Positions 4,884 to 9,280 of a stretch of DNA of 9,486 nt are shown here, in pieces. A model generated the notes under the pieces. It had not been told where the DNA came from. It saw only the letters and a list, made by a program, of their open reading frames with translations, and searched no databases. Each line of letters begins with the position of its first letter. Positions within the stretch are counted from its first letter, which is position 1. The position numbers and the translations under genes were made by a program. Source of the stretch: Nitrospirota bacterium (GTDB lineage: Bacteria; Nitrospirota; Nitrospiria; Nitrospirales; NS-4); assembly GCA_005877855.1 (NCBI GenBank), contig VBOF01000262.1, positions 1 through 9,486 on the forward strand. Reading direction: 5' to 3'.

Positions 4884-4918
4884 GCGGTCGGCGTTCCCGA
4901 TTAGCGAGCGCCGACCGC
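4884..4918 (+). terminator. Strong hairpin between convergent genes, candidate terminator
   Basis: GCGGTCGGCG pairs perfectly with CGCCGACCGC. In the plus-strand RNA the stem continues inward (U·G, U-A, C-G) to 13 continuous pairs, then one mismatch, one more C-G pair and a GATTA loop. The U·G pair makes the plus-strand RNA the better folder. It lies 92 bases after the cupredoxin stop and 115 bases before the end of the convergent DUF3365 gene. No T-run follows, so it may act as an RNA 3'-end stabiliser or in Rho-dependent ends rather than as a classical terminator. Confidence 0.45.
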
Positions 4919-5033
4919 GGGCGATCAGCACCCCTCAATGCCCAACCGTCTGCCCGACGAGACCACTTGAGCCGAACACACATCCCAATCGCGCTCAACG
5001 CGGCGGCCGCCCTTCTCATTCCGATTAATCAGC

Positions 5034-5624
5034 CTAGGGATTCAGCGGAAAAATGATCACAAGCCCCCCCATGACATCATCAATTTTGAAATCCGACTTC
5101 GGGCTGTTGGGATGAGAGTTGTGACACCCGATGCACACCTGTGTGACAGCCCGGTCGGCGTAGACCGCGCCAAAAAACTGCTCCTTGCCGCGACCGATGA
5201 TGCCGGTATAGGGGCCATCTGGGTGCATCTGAACCGCTTCAAGGCCTCGCCGCTCGAATTCAGTGGCCGGCGCATTTGCCTTGTTGATTGGCCACTGACT
5301 GATCAGATGGTAGCGGACCTTCGCGCCGGTCAATTCGGCCATCTCGCTCGTCTCTTTCAGGAACTGGACAGGCAAGGGTAATGTATTCGTTGCCCGCCAG
5401 TTTTCCGATGTGTCAAGAATCCCCTCTTGTAGCAGCCGATTGACGATATGGATTGTGTAAAAGGTCCGGTGAGCCATGATCACGGCATGCAAATAGTCAG
5501 CAACGGTTCCTGGAGGAATACCCCTCAGAGTCCCGGAGTCCTTCTCGACGGCAGAGACGCTCCCGATAGCGAGCAGCGCGATCGTTACAATGACTGCGAC
5601 CCACGCCAAAGCTTTTCCGGTCAT
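5034..5624 (-). CDS. Exported Tll0287-like (DUF3365) haem-binding protein
   Basis: 196 aa. ATG 5624 is chosen because AAGGAGGT lies 7 bases before it; a longer in-frame TTG start at 5669 would put this ribosome site inside the gene. Residues 1-25 are a signal peptide (MTGKALAWVAV, hydrophobic to about 20, then GSVSAVE). The body matches the DUF3365/Tll0287 fold as I know it, with helices around 41-70 and 83-100. A single haem-c site CIGCH at 164-168 sits near the C-terminus, followed by the typical H-x-x-S-P-K-S-D-F-K-x-D-D-V-M-G-G-L. The domain is often the periplasmic haem sensor of histidine kinases or cyclases; here it stands alone with no transmitter domain. It is divergent from the Crp/Fnr gene and convergent with the cupredoxin, suggesting a periplasmic redox role. 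That role is inference. Confidence 0.85.
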   Translation of the reverse strand: MTGKALAWVAVIVTIALLAIGSVSAVEKDSGTLRGIPPGTVADYLHAVIMAHRTFYTIHIVNRLLQEGILDTSENWRATNTLPLPVQFLKETSEMAELTGAKVRYHLISQWPINKANAPATEFERRGLEAVQMHPDGPYTGIIGRGKEQFFGAVYADRAVTQVCIGCHNSHPNSPKSDFKIDDVMGGLVIIFPLNP

Positions 5625-5749
5625 GAGGTCACCTCCTTCTCTAGATACGAGCCTCCATACGTGGGTCAAAAGGTTTTCTTTTTGAACCCGCGAAAAGCCT
5701 ACGCCGAAAGGCCAGAAAAATCTATTGCTAGCACTGAGAGGAGGGAGGG

Positions 5750-5821
5750 ATGAAAGGCTTTTGCTCTCTTACTTTTCAAGGAGTTATTTATGCCCTGCCC
5801 TCCCTTTGCCGCCCAGCCTAA
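5750..5821 (+). CDS. Possible leader peptide (23 aa)
   Basis: ATG 5750 is preceded by a purine-rich AGGAGGGAGGG, one of the strongest ribosome sites in the window, with 5 bases between AGGAGG and the ATG. The frame ends TAA at 5819-5821 and encodes M-K-G-F-C-S-L-T-F-Q-G-V-I-Y-A-L-P-S-L-C-R-P-A. It overlaps the second tiny frame at 5790. Either could be a leader peptide of the Crp/Fnr transcript or a relic of a truncated gene. Confidence 0.3.
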   Translation: MKGFCSLTFQGVIYALPSLCRPA

Positions 5822-5867
5822 CATAGGGTCTGGACGGGTTAAAGGGGGCAGGTCAGTCTACAAGTAG
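5790..5867 (+). CDS. Possible leader peptide (25 aa)
   Basis: ATG 5790 has AAGGAG exactly 6 bases upstream (5778-5783), near-ideal spacing. The frame ends TAG at 5865-5867, 5 bases before a strong dyad at 5873-5901. The product starts M-P-C-P-P-F-A-A-Q-P and has no recognisable motif. It overlaps the frame at 5750-5821 in another register, so at most one is likely to matter. Confidence 0.25.
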   Translation: MPCPPFAAQPNIGSGRVKGGRSVYK

Positions 5868-5872
5868 ATATA

Positions 5873-5901
5873 GAGACAGCGGGGTCTGAACCCCTTGTCT
5901 C
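5873..5901. promoter_or_regulatory. Strong dyad upstream of Crp/Fnr gene, possible operator or leader hairpin
   Basis: GAGACA-gc-GGGGT-ctga-ACCCC-t-TGTCTC gives 6+5 Watson-Crick pairs around a small internal loop. Its centre is about 45 bases upstream of a TATAAT and 90 before the ATG, where an activator or autoregulatory site could sit. It could equally be an RNA hairpin after the 25-aa frame. Confidence 0.4.
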
Positions 5902-5931
5902 CTCCCAGTAGCCAAAAACGGGAATCCAGAA

Positions 5932-5937
5932 TATAAT
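5932..5937 (+). promoter_or_regulatory. -10 element (TATAAT) for Crp/Fnr gene
   Basis: A perfect TATAAT lies 39 bases before the regulator's ATG. No TTGACA-like -35 is found 16-18 bases upstream (the hexamer there is TAGCCA), which fits a promoter that needs an activator; the dyad at 5873-5901 is the obvious candidate site. Confidence 0.5.
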
Positions 5938-5976
5938 ACGTTCCTGTTTGACTCCTGCCTCGGACAGAGGCCGCCT

Positions 5977-6630
5977 ATGATAGCGAAAGCACAACTGCCT
6001 TTCGATCCCCATATCTTTCTGACCAAGATCGGCGAAGGAAGGACGATTGCCGAATACCGGAAGAACAAGAAGGTATTCTCGCAAGGTGACCCGGCCGACG
6101 CCATCTTTTACATCCAGAACGGTAAGGTCAAGCTCACGGTCGTCTCCAAACAGGGCAAAGAAGCGGTCATCGGCATTTTAGGGACCGCCGACTTCTTTGG
6201 CGAAGGCTGCCTCGCGGGCCAGCCGCTGCGCATGGCTACCGCCACCGCCATATCCGCGTGCGTGATCGTCCGACTGGAGAAACGGAGCACGCTCCGGGTG
6301 CTCCACGACGAGCCGACCTTTTCCGAGCTGTTCCTCGCCCATCTGCTCGCCCGCAACATCCGGCTGGAGGAGGATCTGGTGGATCAGCTCTTCAACTCCA
6401 GCGAGAAGCGGCTGGCGCGGGTGCTGCTCCTGCTGGCCAACTTCGGGAAGGAAGGCAAACCGGAGCCGGTGATTGCGAAGATCAGCCAGGAAACGCTGGC
6501 GGAGATCATTGGCACGACTCGCTCACGAGTCAGCTTTTTCATGAACAAGTTCCGCAAACTGGGCCTCATCGACTACAACGGCGGATTGCAAGTCCACAGT
6601 TCCCTCCTCAATATCGTCCTGCACGACTAG
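5977..6630 (+). CDS. Crp/Fnr-family transcriptional regulator
   Basis: 217 aa, normal for the family. Residues about 18-110 form the cyclic-nucleotide-binding-type beta roll (VFSQGDPADAIFYIQNGKVK, and D-F-F-G-E at 72-76 before a ligand-loop-like G-Q-P-L-R-M-A-T). The dimerisation helix runs at about 112-140, and the C-terminal winged helix has ISQETLAEIIGTTRSRVSFF at 169-188, with TTRSRVSFFMNKFRKLG as the recognition helix. There is no N-terminal cysteine cluster, so it is not an iron-sulfur Fnr; the Arg-Ser pair that binds cAMP in true Crp is altered (R-M-A). The effector is therefore open. The ATG has AGAGG 6 bases upstream. It is divergent from the haem protein gene. Family call firm, regulon unknown. 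Confidence 0.9.
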   Translation: MIAKAQLPFDPHIFLTKIGEGRTIAEYRKNKKVFSQGDPADAIFYIQNGKVKLTVVSKQGKEAVIGILGTADFFGEGCLAGQPLRMATATAISACVIVRLEKRSTLRVLHDEPTFSELFLAHLLARNIRLEEDLVDQLFNSSEKRLARVLLLLANFGKEGKPEPVIAKISQETLAEIIGTTRSRVSFFMNKFRKLGLIDYNGGLQVHSSLLNIVLHD

Positions 6631-6768
6631 TTTCCCTTTATTCCTGCTGTATTAGCTCTTGGGAAGAGTCACGCTGCCTCCCTCGTCAATTTTTCCAAAC
6701 TGAGCAATTTGGAACAGATTCAAACGATGTATCTGTTTAGGCTAGAGCATCGATAGGAAGATACGGCG

Positions 6769-6791
6769 GCCTCCCTGGGAGGCTATTCATG
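6769..6791 (+). promoter_or_regulatory. Self-complementary ribosome site of the 57-aa gene
   Basis: GCCTCCC-T-GGGAGGC (6769-6783) is a perfect inverted repeat whose right arm is the Shine-Dalgarno sequence GGGAGG, 6 bases before the ATG at 6789. With a 5-base loop, five pairs can form (GCCTC/GAGGC) and hide part of the ribosome site. This is the layout of a translational switch, though it may be chance. Confidence 0.4.
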
Positions 6792-6962
6792 CTTGAGTTC
6801 CTGCAATCCGTCCACGTTCTCGTCGCTGTCTTCATTCTCGCGGTACTCGCGATCTTTCTTATTGTCATCTTCCGCGGTCTCTGCTGGTCCAAGGCGCCGC
6901 AGCCGAATGCATGCCAAGCCGATCCGCGCTACGCTCAATTGCTTCGTAAGACACCAATCTGA
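6789..6962 (+). CDS. Small single-span membrane protein (57 aa), hypothetical
   Basis: 57 aa. After M-L-E-F-L-Q-S the segment from about residue 8 to 28 (V-H-V-L-V-A-V-F-I-L-A-V-L-A-I-F-L-I-V-I-F) is one uninterrupted membrane helix, followed by R-G-L-C-W-S-K and a polar tail of about 25 residues (A-P-Q-P-N-A-C-Q-A-D-P-R-Y), likely cytoplasmic. GGGAGG 6 bases before the ATG is an excellent ribosome site but lies in a hairpin. The gene ends 13 bases before the start of the winged-helix-like gene and is probably cotranscribed with it. A longer frame over the same bases (from 6793) is its shadow at the 5' end. No family recognised. Confidence 0.65.
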   Translation: MLEFLQSVHVLVAVFILAVLAIFLIVIFRGLCWSKAPQPNACQADPRYAQLLRKTPI

Positions 6963-6975
6963 CGGGAGGTCCAAG

Positions 6976-7227
6976 ATGGGCACGATGCTCACGGGTGACG
7001 TTGCGAAAGAGGAGCCAATGACGCATGAACAGACCGTAGCGGACCGTATCATCGAGGCAGTCTCCCGCTCTCCTGGCTGCTTCATTGAAGACTTGACACT
7101 CGCGTGCTCAGATCTGCCCTGGAAGCAGGTTTTCATCGAGGTAGACCGCATGAGCCGAAACGGGAGGCTGCTTCTAGAAAGGAAAGGCCCTGGGGTTTAC
7201 ATCATTAATCTTCCGGCAAGCGTCTGA
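6976..7227 (+). CDS. Small winged-helix-like protein (83 aa), hypothetical
   Basis: ATG 6976 is preferred because GGGAGG stands 6 bases upstream and the start lies just after the 57-aa gene; a second ATG at 7018 behind GAGGAG would give 69 aa and is also plausible. The frame continues upstream to 6793 but that part overlaps the membrane peptide gene. The layout suggests a winged helix: helix VADRIIEAVS (21-30), helix FIEDLTLAC (36-44), a third helix LPWKQVFIEVDRMSRNG (47-63) in the recognition position, then a two-strand wing RLLLERKGPGVYIINL (64-79). I recall similar short proteins from Nitrospira genomes, with no known function. DNA binding is an inference from predicted topology only. The stop codon lies inside the dispersed repeat copy B. 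Confidence 0.75.
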   Translation: MGTMLTGDVAKEEPMTHEQTVADRIIEAVSRSPGCFIEDLTLACSDLPWKQVFIEVDRMSRNGRLLLERKGPGVYIINLPASV

Positions 7228-7269
7228 AACGCGTTTATTGAACCGCTGAAACGCCATTGAGGCAGCCTG
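7224..7269. repeat. Dispersed intergenic repeat, copy B
   Basis: 46 bases aligning with 1322-1368 (36 identities, one gap). Within this copy CTGAAACGC occurs twice, at 7224-7232 and 7246-7254, giving a 22-base internal period. Its first bases include the stop codon of the winged-helix-like gene. Confidence 0.5.
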
Positions 7270-7344
7270 TACCCTTCGGCTAAAAACTCATCGCGCGTGA
7301 TTGAAGGGCTTCTGCAGGAGTAGCTATCTTAGGAAATAGAACTT

Positions 7345-7422
7345 TGGTGTCCCCAACGGGATTTGAACCCGTGTTGCGGCCTTGAAAGGGCCGCGTCCTA
7401 GGCCAGGCTAGACGATGGGGAC
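7345..7422 (-). tRNA. tRNA-Glu (anticodon UUC)
   Basis: Minus-strand cloverleaf: acceptor GTCCCCA pairs with TGGGGAC; anticodon stem CGGCC/GGCCG holds loop CTTTCAA with anticodon TTC; the T-arm ACGGG-TTCAAAT-CCCGT is standard. Discriminator A and an encoded CCA (plus TGG at 7345-7347) complete it. It is the second gene of a tRNA pair, 21 bases after tRNA-Lys. Confidence 0.96.
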
Positions 7423-7443
7423 AACCGTTTCGTATGTGACGTT

Positions 7444-7519
7444 TGGTGAGCCGCCTGGGACTCGAACCCAGGGCCCTCGCCTTAAAAGGGCGATGCTCTA
7501 CCTTCTGAGCTAGCGGCTC
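7444..7519 (-). tRNA. tRNA-Lys (anticodon UUU)
   Basis: 76 bases including encoded CCA. Acceptor GAGCCGC pairs with GCGGCTC; the D-arm TAGCTCAGAAGGTAGAGCA is typical; anticodon stem TCGCC/GGCGA holds loop CTTTTAA with anticodon TTT; T-arm CTGGG-TTCGAGT-CCCAG. It is first in a Lys-Glu pair and starts 54 bases after the purA stop. The bases just before the tRNA repeat the 3' acceptor strand (GCGGCTC). Confidence 0.97.
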
Positions 7520-7529
7520 GCCGAGCCGC

Positions 7530-7559
7530 ACTCTAACACACTGCGCGAAACGCCTTCAA
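7530..7559 (-). promoter_or_regulatory. Candidate promoter of tRNA-Lys/tRNA-Glu
   Basis: On the minus strand TTGAAG (plus 7554-7559) and TAGAGT (plus 7530-7535) are 18 bases apart, each matching four of six consensus positions. The -10 ends 10 bases before the mature tRNA-Lys, a normal distance. Read-through from purA is also possible. Confidence 0.45.
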
Positions 7560-7573
7560 CAAAGGACCGGCGC

Positions 7574-8899
7574 TCAAGCGCCCGGGCGGACGCCGGACCG
7601 GTGCCGCGGGCGCAGCAGCGGATTGCGGAGCACGATCGTCTGTTCCCGCCGTGACCCCGTGGAGACAAGATCGATCGGACAGTTCGCCAGCTCTTCGAGC
7701 CGCCCGAGATAGCGCCGGGCCTCCACCGGTAGCGCGCGATAGGCCGTGATTCCCGTGGTAGACCGCTTCCAGCCAGGCCACGTTTCATAAATCGGATCGC
7801 AGGCCGAGAGCACAGCCATGTCTTGCGGGATCTCGTCAAGGCGACGGCCCTTGAACGTGTACCCGGTGCAGATCTGGATCTGGTCGAGGTGATCGAGGAC
7901 GTCCAGCTTGGTGATCGCGAGCGAGGTCAAGCCGTTGACCCGGACCGCGCAGCGGATGAGCACGGCGTCGTACCAGCCACACCGTCTCGCCCGTCCGGTC
8001 GTGGCGCCGAACTCGTTCCCCTGCTTCTGCAACAGTGCCCCGACCTCATTGGACAGTTCCGTGGGGAACGGCCCGCTGCCGACGCGCGTGGTATAGGCCT
8101 TGGCGACCCCGAGCCCGCCGTCGATGGCGGTGGGCCCGATCCCGGCGCCGGTGCAGGCCCCGCCGGCTGCGGCACTCGATGAAGTGACGTACGGATAGGT
8201 CCCATGGTCCACGTCCAGGTGCGTGCCCTGTGCGCCCTCCAGGAGCACCTGCTTGCCCTTCGTGACGGCCTTGTCGACGAGCAAGCCGGTATCCACGATC
8301 ATGCTGCGAAGGCGTTCGGCATAGCGCAAATACTCCTGGAAAATCTTCTCCGCGTGAAATCCCGGCGCGTGATAGAGAGCCTCGAGCAGGGCGTTCGTCT
8401 CGGCCACGTTGTCTTCAAGCTTCTGGCGGAAATAGGGCGGGTCCAGCAGATCGCCCATGCGGATGCCGATGCGGGCCATCTTATCCACGTAGGCCGGCCC
8501 GATGCCCCGCCCCGTCGTCCCGATGCGGCGTCCGCCCTTGGAGCTCTCGCTCGCCTTTTCGATCGCCTTGTGGTACGGCATGATCACGTGGGCTGCCTGG
8601 CTCACAAAGAGGTGGCCCTCGGTGCGCACGCCCTTCGCCCGGAGGCCATCCAGCTCCTCGATCAGGGCTGCCGGGTCCACTACCACGCCGTTCCCGATCA
8701 CGCAGGTCGTGCCCCGGTACAGGATCCCCGACGGGATGAGGTGGAAGACGAAGGTCGTCCCCCCTTTGACCACCGTGTGGCCGGCATTCGAACCGCCCTG
8801 ATACCGCACCACCATGTCGGCATCGCGGGCCAGGAGGTCCACGATCTTTCCCTTGCCCTCGTCGCCCCACTGGGTACCGACCACGACTAACGTGCCCAT
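7574..8899 (-). CDS. purA: Adenylosuccinate synthetase
   Basis: 441 aa; the cytosolic enzyme that joins IMP and aspartate using GTP, the first committed step to AMP. Signatures in order: GTQWGDEGKGK at 8-18 with catalytic Asp13; QGGSNAGHTV at 34-43 with catalytic His41, both at the E. coli numbers; GTTGRGIGPAY at 127-137 binding IMP; GAGIGPTAIDGGLGVAKAYT followed by TRVGSGPFPTE up to 281; TTGRARRCGWYD at 300-311; and the guanine-specifying TKLD at 330-333. The tail after REQTIVL (419-425) is extended by about 16 Arg/Pro-rich residues not usual in the family. ATG 8899 gives the conserved N-terminus and has a GGGGGA ribosome site; an in-frame ATG at 8965 would precede the likely transcription start. 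A promoter and a complete terminator both lie upstream. tRNA-Lys follows after 54 bases. Confidence 0.98.
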   Translation of the reverse strand: MGTLVVVGTQWGDEGKGKIVDLLARDADMVVRYQGGSNAGHTVVKGGTTFVFHLIPSGILYRGTTCVIGNGVVVDPAALIEELDGLRAKGVRTEGHLFVSQAAHVIMPYHKAIEKASESSKGGRRIGTTGRGIGPAYVDKMARIGIRMGDLLDPPYFRQKLEDNVAETNALLEALYHAPGFHAEKIFQEYLRYAERLRSMIVDTGLLVDKAVTKGKQVLLEGAQGTHLDVDHGTYPYVTSSSAAAGGACTGAGIGPTAIDGGLGVAKAYTTRVGSGPFPTELSNEVGALLQKQGNEFGATTGRARRCGWYDAVLIRCAVRVNGLTSLAITKLDVLDHLDQIQICTGYTFKGRRLDEIPQDMAVLSACDPIYETWPGWKRSTTGITAYRALPVEARRYLGRLEELANCPIDLVSTGSRREQTIVLRNPLLRPRHRSGVRPGA

Positions 8900-8922
8900 C
8901 TTCCCCCTATTTTTCTGGACAT

Positions 8923-8953
8923 AAAAAAAGCCCCAACCAGATCGGCTAGAGCT
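8923..8953 (-). terminator. Intrinsic terminator in the purA leader, candidate attenuator
   Basis: On the minus strand AGCTCTAGCC and GGTTGGGGCT form 10 continuous pairs (seven Watson-Crick, three G·U) closed by a GATCT loop and followed directly by seven Ts (the first pairs at the stem base). The G·U pairs make it fold well only as minus-strand RNA. It lies about 24 bases before the purA ATG and just after the -10 of the purA promoter. No gene on the minus strand upstream needs it, since the next gene there, tRNA-Ala, is on the plus strand. Confidence 0.65.
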
Positions 8954-8966
8954 CCCACGCCACATC

Positions 8967-8995
8967 AGTCTAGGCGCCTACTTGCGGCTTGTCAA
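8967..8995 (-). promoter_or_regulatory. purA promoter
   Basis: On the minus strand a perfect TTGACA (plus 8990-8995) is followed after exactly 17 bases by TAGACT (plus 8967-8972, four of six). Transcription would start at about 8960, giving a leader of about 60 bases that contains the terminator hairpin. Confidence 0.7.
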
Positions 8996-9021
8996 CACAC
9001 TTTCAAGGCTCGGTGGTTTCC

Positions 9022-9051
9022 TTGACTCTCCCGAAAACCGGATGATAAGAT
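9022..9051 (+). promoter_or_regulatory. tRNA-Ala promoter
   Basis: TTGACT (9022-9027), 18-base spacer, TAAGAT (9046-9051); the mature tRNA starts 12 bases after the -10. It is back to back with the purA promoter, the two -35 elements being 26 bases apart. Confidence 0.7.
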
Positions 9052-9062
9052 GCCTTGCGGTT

Positions 9063-9138
9063 GGGGCTGTAGCGCAGTTGGGAGCGCGTCAGACTGGCAG
9101 TCTGAAGGTCGCGGGTTCAATCCCCGCCAGCTCCACCA
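9063..9138 (+). tRNA. tRNA-Ala (anticodon GGC)
   Basis: 76 bases with encoded CCA. Acceptor GGGGCTG pairs with CAGCTCC and includes the G3·U70 wobble that marks alanine tRNAs. Anticodon stem TCAGA/TCTGA holds loop CTGGCAG with anticodon GGC. T-arm GCGGG-TTCAATC-CCCGC; discriminator A. Frames that run across it on both strands are the familiar tRNA shadow reading frames. Confidence 0.97.
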
Positions 9139-9178
9139 AATCTTCTCCTGACTTCTGGCTTCCAGTCTCATCACAACT

Positions 9179-9207
9179 TGACAGGTCCCGATGGGTGGCT
9201 TAGTCTT
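9179..9207 (+). promoter_or_regulatory. Weak promoter candidate for the right-edge gene
   Basis: A perfect TTGACA (9179-9184) with TAGTCT 17 bases later (three of six). It lies about 75 bases upstream of the start codon at 9281, a reasonable distance. Confidence 0.3.
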
Positions 9208-9280
9208 CCTCCATTCGTTAAGGGTGGCACACACCTGGAGCCGGTCAACCTCTGCGGAGTTTCTGGAGAGGAGGCAAAGC

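Larger units (their letters stand above)
5625..5976. other. Divergent control region between DUF3365 protein and Crp/Fnr regulator genes
   Basis: 352 bases. Next to the minus-strand gene, GGGT-CAAAA pairs with TTTTG-(A)-ACCC (5663-5689), a hairpin with one bulged base. Two tiny overlapping plus-strand frames have strong ribosome sites (5750-5821 and 5790-5867). A long perfect dyad (5873-5901) and a TATAAT (5932-5937) follow before the regulator start. No larger gene was seen on either strand. Confidence 0.5.

Noticed and set aside
4813..5028. Frames on both strands between cupredoxin and DUF3365 genes
   Set aside because: Arg/Pro/Ser-rich, no ribosome sites, and dominated by the strong hairpin; non-coding is simpler.
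5625..5669. Longer start (TTG 5669) for the DUF3365 protein
   Set aside because: The near-perfect ribosome site AAGGAGGT serves ATG 5624, which gives a clean signal peptide.
7272..7308. Inverted repeat CCCTTC/GAAGGG as a terminator after the winged-helix-like gene
   Set aside because: Only 6 pairs around a loop of about 25 bases and no T-run.
7280..7531. Minus-strand frame of 83 codons across tRNA-Glu and tRNA-Lys
   Set aside because: It is simply the tRNA pair read as protein, a well-known false reading frame.
7823..8890. Several long frames opposite purA
   Set aside because: Shadow frames caused by the strong GC bias at third codon positions of purA.
8900..8965. Longer purA start at ATG 8965
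   Set aside because: It would translate the promoter-proximal terminator hairpin, adds residues absent from the family, and lies upstream of the predicted transcription start.
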